Positions 12,380 to 25,253 of a stretch of 64,000 nt of DNA are shown in pieces. The notes beneath the pieces were generated by a model. It made no database searches. It saw only the letters and a list, made by a program, of their open reading frames with translations, and was not told where the DNA came from. The DNA comes from Ampelomyces quisqualis (Eukaryota > Ascomycota > Dothideomycetes > Pleosporales > Phaeosphaeriaceae). The DNA lies in assembly GCA_018398575.1 (NCBI GenBank), contig JAGTXZ010000002.1, forward strand, positions 870,501-934,500. The letters are read 5' to 3'. How positions within the stretch are numbered: position 1 is the first letter of the stretch; every line of letters begins with the position of its first letter. The position numbers were made by a program, and so were the translations under genes.

Positions 12380-13997
12380 ATAGATATAAGAGAGATAAGA
12401 AAGATATTGAGCCTAGCTATAGTAAAGGGCTAGGGTCCTACTTATCTAAGGCATAAGAAGAAGTTAAAAATATACTTAATTCTTCTAAGTATATAGCGCT
12501 TATAGCGTTAAGAGAAAAGATTGCAGTAAGGTTTATACTATGTTAAACTCTAGTTACGCAAGACCTATAGGGCTGGAAATTTTAGGCATTAAGGGCAACT
12601 TCCTAACATTCTACTAGCTATACTAAATAGATAACTTCTAATTAGTTATAGCTAACGCAATAATAAGATATAAGATAGTGCTATAATAAGAAAGGCTAAA
12701 TAGCGCAAAAGCTAAAAGCGTATATATATTTAACTGCGCTAAGATACAAAGTATTAAACTATTCTTAATACTAGCCTAGCTTAAGGCTGCGCTGTTTAAA
12801 AGCAAAGGAAGTAAAAAAACTAAGTAGTTTATATTAACGTATATCTAACAGTACTTCTACTAGCTAGACAAAGAAATATTTACTAATAACTTTAACTTAC
12901 TACTTGTATATAGTACAAAGTATAAGGTAATTAAGCTAAAGGCTAAAAGAACCTATATTAAAACTAGACTAAATCTTAATTAAAAGGGCCTAGTAGATAA
13001 TTAAATAGTACTACATAACGTTTGAGCTAAAATCTTTATTAGCTTATACAAACTATGTGTGTAACTAGTGCTCTAGATAGAGCTTTAGAAAAAATTTAGC
13101 AAAGATGCAGTTCTTCTACTAAGAGAAGGAATACTAAAGTCTAAAATAGACGCTATATTAGCAAAATAGAGAGACTTAGACACAATATTTATTTTAGTAG
13201 CGTTAATAGTGTTTGCACAAGCTATTACGCTAATTAATGTAAATAAAGTTATAATTGCAGAGCCTTAAGACAAATAAGGCACTTAAGACTAATTTATGTT
13301 TAGAGTATATTTACTAGGCTAGCTAGCAGACATCTATAAGAGTATTATTCTGTATAACTCTAAGAGTAATCTAGAAACAAAAGTTCTAAAGAAGTAGAAC
13401 GTAAAGATATTATTACGCAGTAGTCTATAAGGTGTAATAATATAAGAAGAAGAGATTTAGTAGAAATATAATAAGAAAATTCCTATAAAGCTTAAGGGGC
13501 TAGTATAAATTAGGTAAATTAAGTAGTAGAACTACAGAGTATAGTATACTACTATGCAAAGCTATAGAATGAAAAATACTTAAGTAGATACATAGCTTTA
13601 TTTAAAGAGTATAAGAATATAAAGAGTATTACAAAAGAAGTATATATGTAGACGTAACGCAAAATTAATTTAAAGCGTAAGAATAGTATAGATTTGTAAC
13701 AAAACCTAAACTCAGTAATAGCGCTATTGAAGAGAGTGCCTTAGACTTAAATTATAGTTAGGTATAGTTAAGAGTAGGCTACTTACTAGCAGTATAGTTG
13801 TGCAGATAGTGTAAAGCTATATTAAACATAAAAACTATAAACTATTTTGTAAAAGAGTTCTATAAACTAGGCTGCTAATAATAGTATACTAGGCATTACT
13901 ATTATTACTTAGCATAGTAGAGTATAGTTAAGTATTATCTAGTAGCTAGCAGTACAGTTATATTAACAGTATTGCAGATATTACTAACTCTAATAAC
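12380..13997 (+). pseudogene. SNF2-family helicase-like remnant, copy A
   Basis: I recognise fragments only. Near 12383 a frame reads DIREIRKILSLA, close to the SNF2 Walker A pattern DMGLGKTLS after G-to-A and C-to-T changes. Around 13240-13330 a frame reads ITLINVNKVIIAEP followed by stops and then FRVYLLG, matching helicase motifs V-VI (L-N-L-x-x-A-x-x-V-x-x-x-D-P ... R-x-H-R-x-G-Q). Near 13800 a Cys-rich stretch (CRxCKAILN ... FVKEFYKLGC) follows. TAG/TAA codons interrupt throughout. The distance between the two motif blocks is short for a complete SNF2 protein, so the copy is probably deleted or mis-assigned in part. Confidence 0.45.
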
Positions 13998-14343
13998 GGT
14001 ATATTTTCCTAACAATAGAAAGCTCTAGAACTCTATGTAAAGAATAAAGTATAGCTCTAGTATAGTTGCTTTATATCTAATAAAAGACCTTTAAGAAAGC
14101 TAGATTAAAAAATTAGAAAATACACAGTTATAAAGGTTATCTTACCCTATATTATAGAACTAAGTATACCTTCTAGAGTGCACCTAATATTCTACGTTAA
14201 CTACCTCTAGCTTAATATAAAGAATCTGCTTCTATACTAGAAGTCTAATAACTAGTAACTAGAAGCAATAATAAAAAATAAAGATAAAACTAATAATAAG
14301 TACTTTATTAACTATATCTTTATAGAATAATAAAAGAAGAAAA

Positions 14344-14421
14344 GGTAAGGTATATAGCTATAGTACCTAGTAAAATAGGTAAGGTATGTAGCTATAGTAC
14401 CTAGTAAAATAGGTAAGATAC
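14344..14421. repeat. 34-bp tandem repeat, about 2.3 units
   Basis: A unit beginning GGTAAGGTATATAGCTATAG and ending CTAGTAAAATA recurs at 14344, 14378 and, partially, 14412. The two full units differ by single transitions. No function is apparent. Confidence 0.8.
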
Positions 14422-16650
14422 GTAGAACTAATATAGAAACTGCAAGTAAATGTTACTAATACTATAGCTTTTACTAAGTAGCTAAATAAAACTAAGATAA
14501 AATAAGACTTAGATAGGCTGTTAGTAGATTGCCTACTTATTCTAACTACTAAATAAAACACATTAGTGCAGAAAAGAGGAGAAGAGAACTATAGGTACGC
14601 ATAATAAGTACTAGAATAGGTAACAGTACTATATATAAGAGAAATTAGTAAAAGAAGAGCTAAACCTAGAATAAGTATAAGCAGAACCTAAGTTACTAAA
14701 AATAATATAGTAGTGCACTTAGTTACGTTAGAAACAATACTTAACGCTAAAGGGTAACTAATAGAAGAAATACAAAAATACTATAATAGATAGAACTTAA
14801 GACTAGAAGAACTATTAGAAGCTAAAGAGAGAAGAGAATACTTATATCTATTCTATTAGCTAACCTGCAACTACTCTAACTAGTTAATAGCTAGAATATA
14901 GCTAGTAGTTAAAAAGTCTCTAGAACTAGATATAAGGAACCTAAATACTAAACGCAAGAACTAAAGTAACAGTCCTACTAGCTACCTAAAATAACCTAGG
15001 AACAAAGAGAGAAGAGCTTAGAAGCCTAACACTAATAGATTATTAGCTAAGGAGTATAAGAGAGAGAGCCTAAATTAACTCTAGAGACCTAGCTACTTAA
15101 GCTAGGCAATAGCTAGCTAAGACACAGCATAACATAAACATCTAAAAGGCCTAAGAAAACCTAAAGAAGAAGCGTAGAACTCTAATACTTAGACTATACT
15201 AGACTATAAGAGCTAGTAAAAATAACAGCGTCTGTAAAAGAGGTATAGCTATAAGAACCTATAAGCCTAAGATATAGAGCGCAATATCTACTCTCATATA
15301 TAAGTAGTATTAAAGAATATAAGACTAGTTTTATAAAGTCTAGACTTAGTAATAGAAAGAAGGTAGTAACTATAATAGAAAGTCTATTACTATAAAAATT
15401 ACTTATAGGCGCTATATAGAAACTATATTAAGACTACTATATACTAGAGCCTACTTTTCTACTATTAGAAGGCGTAATAGTTACTATTACTAAATAGTTA
15501 GTCTTAGCCTATACCTTTGTGTTATAAATAGGCTTTTTATAGATATTAGACTCTATTATATTAAAGTAACAGAGTAGCCTATTAGTAGTTTAGAGGGCAT
15601 TGCTAACATAAGAAACCTAGAAGCCTACGCTAAAGATCTATATGTTATACTCTTTAGCCTAACTAAGTGTTAGTAGAATACATAGAAACGCTATAAGAAA
15701 ACAAATTCTAATAGAGAAGAAACAAATTAGAAAGAGCTTATATTAGTGCAGAGCTGCTATACACTAGTACTAATATTATTAAGCTTATAAATAATAGTGT
15801 TCTACTTAACAAGAAGCTACTAGAAGAGCTAGTAGATATCTAGTAGGATATTAACCTTAGTAACTTTACGCGTTAGACTCTAGTAGCTAGACTTATTACT
15901 ACTACAAGACTTTACCTAAGCAGCTCTAAGCTTATTAATAAAGCTAGACTAGAAACTAGAGATTATATATTACGTTAACAGCTACTTAACTTTAGAATTA
16001 CAAGTAAGAGCGTTACAAAGTAAAATAACTATAATCTTAAGGTAATTGTTAATCTAGAAAGTTATTAGAATCAACTAGAGAAGTAACAGAATATAGTAGT
16101 TAACTTATAGGCCTATATATAATATATGCGTTCTTACACTAAGCGCAGGTACTCTTAGTATAAGTAATCTTATACTTAGACTTATTACTTTTAAGCTAAG
16201 TAATAGCGCAGCCTAAATAATATAGTAAGTTAAGCTTAGCTTTAATAATAATATTAGGTCTGTTCTATTACTAGTTAATAACATACCTAGACCTAGCTTA
16301 GCACCTTAGATATAATACTTATAGCAGAAAAGTTAATAGTATAACACTTAGTAAGAGAGCTATAAAAAGTATATAGACTTAGTATCTTTGCAAATAGTAG
16401 TATAGGCGTAGGAGATATATAGATTAATAAGAGAAGTAATACGCAAACAAGTATATAGAAGGCAAGGCTAGTATAGTATATAGTACTACCTAAAAAGAAA
16501 AGTAAGAGTATAAAATAATAAATCTAAATAGAGTAATATTATATTTTAATAGTTGCGTAGGTCTAAGCGCACCTAGCGCTAGAGCAGAGAGATTATATAA
16601 TAGGCTGCTACCTAGTTAGTCTTTAGTTATAAAAAAAACCTTAGCCTACT

Positions 16651-16765
16651 AAACTAGAACACTAAAAAGGTTCTAGACTAGAACTCTAGAAATCCTCTAG
16701 ACTAGAACACTAAAAACAGTTCTAGGCTAAAATACCTAAATCCTCTAAACTAGACTAACTTAGAA
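16651..16765. repeat. 48-bp tandem repeat, about 2.4 units
   Basis: Units at 16651-16698 and 16699-16746 share the pattern ACTAGAACACTAAAAA, a TTCTAG core and an end reading AATCCTCT; a partial third unit follows. Differences are mostly transitions. Confidence 0.75.
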
Positions 16766-16844
16766 CTATAAAAACCCCTGAGGTCACAAATTTACGTCTT
16801 TATTTCCTAGCAACTACTCTTAGAGTCTACCTCTTATAGCTACG

Positions 16845-18048
16845 CTGTTTAAAAGTAACAAAAGTAAAAAAACTAAGCGATTTATATTAACGCATATCTA
16901 ATAGTACTTCTAGCTACTAGATAAAGAAATATTTGCTAAAAACTTTAACTTACTACTTATATATAGTATAAAGTACAAGACAATTAAGCTAGAAGCTAAA
17001 AAGACCTATATTAAAACTAGACTAAATTCTAATTAGAGAAGCCTAGTAGATAATTAAATAGTACTACGTAACATATAAGCTAAGATTCTTATTAGCTTAT
17101 ACAAACTATATGTGCAAGTAGTGCTCTAGATAAAGCTTTAAAAAAAATTTAGCAAAGATATAGTTTTTCTACTAAAAGAAGAAATACTAAAGTCTAAAAT
17201 AGACGCTATGTTAGTAGAATAGAAGGACTTAGACTTAACATTGATTTTAGTAGCGTTAATAGTATTTACAGAAGCTATTATACTAATTAAAGCAAATAAG
17301 GTTATAATTGTAGAGCTCTAAGACAAATAGAGTACTTAAGACTAATTTGTATTTAGAGTATATTAACTAGGCTAGCTAGCAGACGTATATAAGAGTATTA
17401 TTATATATAACTTAAAAAGTAATTTAGAAACAAAAGTTCTAAAGAAGTAGAATATAAAGATATTGTTACGCAGTAGTCTGCAAAGTATAACAATATAAAA
17501 AGAAGAGATTTAGTAAGATTATAATAAAGAAATTTCTATAAAGCTTAAGAGGCTAGTATAAATTAGGTAAATTACGTAGTAGAACTATAGAGTATAGTAC
17601 ACTACTATGCAAAGCTATAGAAAAAAAATACTTAAGTAGATATGTAGCCTAATTCTAAAAGTATAAGAATATAAAGAGTATTACAAAAGAAGTATATATA
17701 TAGACGTAACACAAAATTAATTTAAAGCGTAAGAATAGTGTAGATTTGTAGCAAAACCTAAACTAAGTAATAGCGCTATTAAAGAAATTACTTTAGACTT
17801 AAATTATAGTTAGGCGCAGTTAAAGGTAGGCTGCTAACTAGTAGTATAGTTATGCAGATAGTGCAAAGCTATATTAAACACAAGAACTATAAACTATTTT
17901 ATAAAAGAGTTCTGTAAACTAGGCTACTAATAATAGTATACTAAGCATTACTATTATTGCTTAGTATAGTAGAGCACAGTAAAGAACTATCTAGTAGCTA
18001 GTAGTACAGTTATATTAACAGTGTTATAGATATTACTAACTCTAATAA
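16845..18048 (+). pseudogene. SNF2-helicase-like remnant, copy B (3' part only)
   Basis: This segment repeats 12788-13997 nearly base for base, from GCTGTTTAAAAG to TACTAACTCTAATAAC, with scattered mainly C/T and A/G differences. It contains the motif V-VI region and the Cys-rich tail but not the Walker A-like region of copy A. Sequence left of 16845 and right of 18048 is unrelated to the flanks of copy A, so it is a truncated duplicate. No function remains. Confidence 0.6.
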
Positions 18049-18080
18049 CATTTAACTTTCCTAACGTTGCAATGTTTGTA

Positions 18081-18149
18081 TTTAATTTATTTAGTAAAAC
18101 AGCTACCTATATTTAATATAACTTGTTTAGTTGTACTAAATAAATTAAA
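18081..18149. repeat. 16-bp inverted repeat with 37-bp loop
   Basis: TTTAATTTATTTAGTA at 18081-18096 is the exact reverse complement of 18134-18149. It sits just beyond the end of SNF2-like copy B. It could be the end of a small inverted-repeat element or a chance AT-rich hairpin. Confidence 0.6.
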
Positions 18150-19324
18150 TTAAATATTAAATTTATATTTATTTGTTACAGAGTCTGAAAGCTAGCTAAG
18201 TAAGCTCTTGTAATAAGTATAGTTTTATTATATAATGCTAGCTTTCTAGAGTTAAGAAATAAGAACTATTCTACTCTTAAAGTAACTAGCTAGCTATTAG
18301 CTATAAGATAATTCCTAATACAATAATTTAGCTTATTATTATTTACTATAGCTGTGCTGCAGAATAAAGAATAAGCTTTTAGTACTTCTAGTAAGACACG
18401 TTTTACTATTACAAGCTATTTGTTAAGCCTATCTATATTATTATCTGCTTAAGATAAAAGGTTAGTATTATTAGAAGTGCTACTACCTAGAGTTACTAGA
18501 AGAAAGAAAACTAATAAATAGAGGTATGTCTTTATAATACATAAAAAGAATAAAAAACTTAATCTAGAAACTAAAGGCTAAGAAGCTAAGATATAACAGA
18601 CTTTATTTAGGTTAGGTTCTTATATATAGAATATAACCCGCTGTATTAGAACTATAACGTTTCTCTAGCGTTCTCTAACTATACTATAGCAGATTTTAGA
18701 CAAGTATAACTCTACCTTTAAACAAAAATATTGTCTACAAAGAAAAAGAATTTCTATTTACTAATCCAAAGACTCTTTCTCGTCTGATAGACTACTAAGC
18801 CCTAGTATCTTATAACGTATTTATTCTATTTTAAGATATTCTGCCCTTAGATAACCTTTAGAAGAAGTCTAGTTAATAGAGACTATATTTTAAAAAGAGT
18901 AAGGATAAAGAAAGTAGTATACTTTATTACTCTAGTTTAAAAAGCTATTAAGATATACTATATAGAGTTTCTCTATATATATAAATTTAGGAAGTTATTA
19001 ATAGCTTTTGTAGTTATACTAATATTTATCTATAACCTAGTAACTAAAATTTAGCTACTTAATAGAGTTTACAATTAGTATAAAGTAAGCTAGATATATT
19101 ATCCTAATGTTTATTTAATTAATGTCTAGGTTTAACTAGATCTAATATTAATCTATACTATACTACTTATCTATAGAAACTTATTAGTATAGGCTATAGT
19201 TCTAGGCTTCTTAATAAGCTTATATTATTATAGAAATAGTTAATAAAACTAGATGTATATATAGTTAATAAGGCTTCTATTCTTCTTAAGCCTTATTTTT
19301 TTTAGCTAGCACGTATTAAAGTAG

Positions 19325-22300
19325 AGATATCTTTACGCTAGTAAATAGGTTTAGAGTACCCGCTTATAGGTAGGGGTTAGGTTAGAGTTAAGCACAAGAG
19401 GAGTAGAGTAAGGTTTAGGTTACGCAGAGGCTAGTGTAGGGTTCAGGTTAGAGTATACAGCTTAGGGTGTTAAGGTTAGGTTGTTAGTTTAGTTAGAGTA
19501 CCTGCTATAGAGTTATACTTATGCAGCGCCTCTAATCTAACGCTTGTAACAAGTATGTTACTTAGGAGTAAAGTAGGGCAAAAGAAATAAGTTTATTTTA
19601 GCGTGTATTCTAAGATAAAGTTATTGCAGAAATAGTCTAATCTTACAGCTGTTTAATTAGCTTTATAACCTGCTTATTATAGATGTTTATTACTGTTTTT
19701 TACCTAGGTTGTTTTAGATAGTTAAGAGCTACTGTTTATTACATTTTTTTATTACGCTTACTAGTCTAAGAAACAAGAAGGCCTTAATCTCTTCTTTTGT
19801 AGGCGCTGCTTATACTAAGAAGTCTAGAGTAGTGTACTATACAAAGGCGTTACAAATTCTTTAATGTTATTTTTTCTGTTACTTTCCTGCTTCTTATTGC
19901 TTGTCTAATCCTTAAAACATTAGATTTTAGAGCTAGTTAGACTAGTAAAATTAATAGGACCTAGAAGCTTAAGTAGATCCTAGACACTCTTAGCGCTGTA
20001 TTAGGATCTTGCAGTTAGCAATTGTAGTGTAGAATAGTTTAGTTATACGTCCTCCTTAGTAATTGCGTATTTTATAACTATAATCTTTTAGATTGTTTCT
20101 ACTCTAAGCCTGTGCTGTTAATCTCTTAGAACGTCTCTTATAGTATTAAACAAGCGCTTAACTCTAACTTCTATAAGCTGTACAGCTAGTACGTCTTTAG
20201 CTACCTAAGCTAGGCGTAGGTACGTGTCTGTATTAGCCTGCTACTAGACAAGTATATTTAATAACTCCTCTTTATCTTCTTTACTAGTTAGAGAAGTGCT
20301 AAAGTAGTAGAGAGCTTCTGCACAGAGTAGTCTAATGCTTACATTAGTTTTATAAGAAAGATTAGCGCTTAACCTACTAGACTGTGTTGTTTAGAAAAAA
20401 AGCCTTCTAAACTACTAGTGTTTAGGTAGACGCTATAGTTGCAAAGGACAAACTAGAGTACAGTCTCTATTTGTTACTGCAGAGTTGTTTTTATATTAAT
20501 TAATATAGTCTAGAAACTAACACTAGTATATACGTTTAAAGTCTAGTCTTTATATATTACCCTAGGTTTTATTAGCAGTGCGCTATAATAAACCTATGTA
20601 ATAAACATAGTCTCTACCTTATATATAGTAAGCTTCTAGAATAGATTAAGAATAGTTGTAATGTTGTAAAGATATCCTTGTTCTTTATCTATGCGTAAAT
20701 AATACTTTAACAACTTCTTCTTACCTTTCTCTGCTGCTGCCTTTACTATAGCTAGCTACTCCTTGTAATAGCTAGTCTTATCCTCCTTATTAGATAGTTT
20801 AGTTTCTATTTAATCTAGAAAGTTAAAAAGTCTGTTATATATTAACTAGATGTATAGAGCCTAAGGTGTGTTACTTTTACTAATTCTATTAGTAGCTATT
20901 TTAAAGTTTGCTAGTATGCGTGTTATTGCCTTAAGGTATAACTATTTAGCAGGTGCTAGCTAAAGCCTTTTAAGGTTCTTAAAGTCTGCAACTGCGTTAT
21001 TATCTTATAAACTACTGCTGCTACCTTATAGAGCCTAATTAAGTGTAATCTCTTACTCTAGCTACTTGTTAATATAAGTAGCTAAGGAGCAGGCACACTT
21101 GCACATATTATAGGTTAAATTCTACCTAGTCTTAACATCTTATATTACACAGAGTTAATTTATTAGCAGTACATTAGATTGTACCTTTAGGAATTATTTA
21201 AAATGTTAGAGAAACAAATTAATAGTAATACAAATTCCCTAGATCTAAAGGAGCTTAGTGCGTAATAAAGAATTGTAACAAAGGGTGTAATATACTTTTT
21301 GCAAGAAGTTAGGCACTAATATACTATTATTAATCTAGTAAACGTAATAGCGTTGCAGCTACTAAGCCTCTTTAATCTTAGGCAAGGCTATTAGCCTTAG
21401 GTAGGCTATTATGTCCTGCACTACTAGGTTAATAATATAGGTAAGGCATAGTATAGTATTTTTCTTTACATTCTAAAAAACCCTTTTATTAGCAAGATTG
21501 CTTTCTAGGCTTCTACTAAGGGTACTGTTGTTTAAAGCGTTATTGCAAGTAACTACTAGTAATTGTTTTAATATTTTTGTGTTTTTAAGTACCTGCATAA
21601 GATTAGATGCTATAGAAACTCTAGTGTGCCGCCTACGCAAGAGTATAAAATCTAATAGAACCTCTCTTATCTGCTAACTAGTGTTAATATAATAGGCTTT
21701 AATAGCTAAAAAGCTTAGGTAGTTAGTAGTAGACTAGGCGTTAAAGGCAATTAAGATTTTTGTTAACTTGCTAAGATTAGAAAGAAAGTTTTTAGTTACC
21801 TACTTGTATTGTTCTTAAAGTATAAGAGTAAACTTATATTAGCTAAGTATAGTAGTGCTAAGCTAGAAAAACTCTATAAAGCAGCAAAATAAAAGTTGCT
21901 CTAATATTTAAAAAGACTAGTTCTTATTCAGAAGTACTTGTATAATTTCTAGTTTAAATTGCTAGGTAGTAAACAGTTGTAGAGGTTGTAGACGTAATAG
22001 TATAATAAATAGAAGTAGCTGCCTTATATAGATAGATTCTATAACCTTTCTATAACTATTAGACTAAAAGTAGTTACTAAAGTGTTTTGTCTCTATATAC
22101 TTGTTAGTTAGGTGTTAAAGTATATACCTATAGTTTAGGCAATATACGTATAGTTTGCTGCTTTTAATATAGGCCTCTTTTCTAAATTAAGTCTATATAA
22201 TAGCAGAACGTTTAGCTCTACTCTATTAAGAATTAGAATTATTAGAGTCTTAAGCCTATAACGTGTTCTGCTACTAAGCATTCTATGCAGCACATATAGT

Positions 22301-25253
22301 AGTATTATCTTAAATTAGCTGCTTAAAGATAGTAACTATTCTTTTAATTCTAGACTTAAAGATTTAAAAGGCGTTAAGTATAAATTTATAGAGTATTTTA
22401 GGCAGATTAGAGTATAGGTTGTCTAAGAGTAAAGGGAAGTTACTTAGGTCTATGTGTGTAATAAAAAAGTGTAATAACAAAGTAGTAATATCTTATAAGA
22501 AGAGAGTAGTAATTACAGTAACAATAGAATAGTAAAACTATAGTTTAGCGTTACTTTAAGTAAAAGAGGTAGGCGTTCTACTAAAGGCGTTATTCCTCTA
22601 GTTAAAAGGCAGATAGTAGGGCTAAACTTTTAGAAATTAAGAAATTAGGTTTTATAGTAGTAGCAAAATTTTTAGGTCTTAACTATATTAGGCAATAATA
22701 TACAGCAGATTTAATTATACATGTTACTTAGTGTCTAAACAGCCCTTCTAAGTACTATTAGAGAACCTCTTTTAGGTGCTATTACTCTAATTCTTATCCT
22801 CTTTATCTTTATATTTATTAGGCAACGTCTTGTAGTATACCTTTAGCTCTTTACAAGAATCTTTAACCTTTTTCTTATATTTAGTCTTATTGCGTCCCTT
22901 AACGTATAGCATATTACTATAGAGCTCTAGAGGCTAATTAAACATAGGAGGAGGTGTTAGCTTATGCCTTCTAGCAGACTAGTTAGAATAAGTACGTAAT
23001 AAAATAACGTAATAAACTTACTGCTAATTCTAATTAGTTACTAGAGCTAACTTGTTAGGCGTTAGCTTATTGCGAAATTTAAGCTATTTAGCCTTAGCCT
23101 ATAGTGTCTTAAAGCTATTTCTCTTAAGGAGGTATAGCCTACAAGTATACTCTCTTTAGAGTATTTCTTTTACAGCTCTACTAGGCCTATAAACGCAAGT
23201 ATAAGCTTAAGCTAACAATTTTTTTTACTTTAAGTCTAAAGTTGCTGCAGAAGACTCTTTTATAACAATGTTGTAGGCGCGTATATTAATTTTAATTTAG
23301 ATAGCCTTCTATTTTTAATTAACTTAAGCAATAGAGGCTGTTAACTACTTAGCTTTGTATATTAGTTAAAATAACGTAATAAAAAGGTGTAATAACTTAC
23401 TAAATTACTTGCTATTAAAATACTTTACTGCCTAGGCCTTAAGCTTATGCTTAAGTTTCTTAGCTTATTACCTTAGAGACAACGCCTTATACTTATTGCC
23501 TCTCTTAACTTTCTTCTTAAGCTAGTATTTAGCTAATTAGTCTAAGAACTTAGCCTTTGTAATAGCAGCTAGCTCTCTAGATTATATAGCGCTGCTACTA
23601 AGCTGCCTGCTAGAGTTAACTTTAAAATTTGTTAGTTAGCTTTGCTTTAGCGTATTACTACTACAAGAGTTAAGAATATAGCTAATCTTATTATCTCTAG
23701 AAGTAAAACTCTAGACAAATAAGTATAATTTATAGTAAAGTTCTAAGAATATTACTATTATAAGCTAGGCCTACTTCTCTTCCTTAAAATTTAGCAGAAC
23801 TCTAACAGAAATAAGTAGTAGAAAGCCCTTAGGCTTATTAACAACCTTAATTTTCTTAGACTTAACAGATTCTATAGCGCTAAGTGTAATAAAGTAATGT
23901 AATAAAGCGTATTACTATTGCAGGCGTATAGCTTTAGTATTTTATTTTAGCAGCTTACAACTAATAACGCAGTAAGTTAGTTTGTGCGCAAGCAGGCTAC
24001 TAGCGTGCTTTCTGCCTACTACCTACGCTTACTACTTTTTAGCCTATTTTACATAAATAACTAATAAGTCTATAAAAATCTACTCTTTAATTTTAATATA
24101 TAGCTAGAACAAAAGCTAGCGCAATTCTAGGTAGGCCTGTAAGTTAACATAGTTTTTTATTATATTCTAGTCTTTTAGTAGCGCTAGCAGTTTTAAATTA
24201 GCTCCTGCAGAAATTTTACACTAAGACCTAATTTCCTGCGCTAAGCCTGCTTACTACTTATTTACTAAGCACTAAAACAACCTAAATTATTATAATATTA
24301 AATCTACAACTTTATAATACTATAACTATAGCTCTATAAAAATGTAAATCTAAAGTTAAAGACGCTGTTACTAAGGGCACTATAGTTGCTAAAGACCTAG
24401 CTAGTAAGGCTGCTAGGAAATCTGCTAAAAAAAGCCTAGCTGCAAAAACTTAAAAAGTAGCTCCTAAAAAAAAGGCACTTTAAGCTAGGTAGTAGGTTAT
24501 TATAATTCTTTATTACGCCTATTTACTTACTGCGCAAAGCTGTATTGCTTAGAGAAATCTGCTAATACTAGAAGTCTACTAAGCTTCTTATTTGTAAGCT
24601 ACTCTTCTAGTAACTCTTGCGCAAAATAGCTTAAGAATGCGTCTAAAGCACTAGTAGTAGTCTTTGCTTCTAAAAATTAGCTGTTAGAGCAGCTTAAGAG
24701 GCTGCTAAGGCCTATATAGTTAGTTTTTTTAAGAGTTTGTTTCTTAACCCTATTTTTTTAACAAAATTTTAACTAAATATAAATATAAATATAAATGCAA
24801 TCTACGCAAAAAGAGTTACTATATAGGCAAAGGATATTAGACTTACACTTAGGTACTATTAGAAGTTTAGCTCTTATTAAGTATTTGCGTAAAAAATCTA
24901 GAATTTTTACTTTTATATATATTAGAAATAAAGACCTAATTTCTTCTTTATTGTAATAAAAATTTGTAATTACTATACTATTTTTAATATCCCTAGCATA
25001 GTTTTGCCCTTGTAAAATTTAGCATATTTTTAAAAACTTAATCTTATAAAATTAGTAGTTATATACTTTAAATTTTATTTAATTGCGCAAAACTTATGTA
25101 ACCTAACCTTAACCTGCAATTAATTACCTCTAACCTAACTTCTACTTACTTTTAGCGTTAATTAAATAGGTAAGAGTTAGGTTAGGTATAGAGTCTTACG
25201 TAAAGGTACTTTACCCTAACCTAACCTCTACCTATTTACTGCTGTAGATATCT
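19325..25253 (-). mobile_element. Putative 5.9-kb DNA transposon with terminal inverted repeats, RIP-degraded
   Basis: The left end (19325-19390) and the reverse complement of the right end (25196-25253) share AGATATCT, then AGTAAATAGGT, then a block reading ATAGGTAGRGGTTAGGTTAG. The left end has about 20 extra bases between these blocks. Several further copies of GGTTAGG lie subterminally, in plus orientation at 19370-19490 and mostly in minus orientation at 25099-25230. Coding remnants are on the minus strand, for example a stretch near 23050-23280 reading RPSRAVKEIL and KLTPNKLALVTN, reminiscent of the helix-turn-helix region of pogo/Fot1-type transposases. I found no convincing target duplication, so the exact ends and superfamily are open. 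Confidence 0.45.

Noticed and set aside
14367..14561. 64-codon minus-strand frame inside the AT-rich block
   Set aside because: It runs over the 34-bp tandem repeat, has Tyr/Ser/Leu-biased low-complexity composition and no domain; chance frame in RIP DNA.
19360..19500. Interstitial telomere array
   Set aside because: GGTTAG-like motifs are degenerate and irregularly spaced, and recur inverted 5.8 kb away, which fits subterminal repeats of a transposon better than a telomere.
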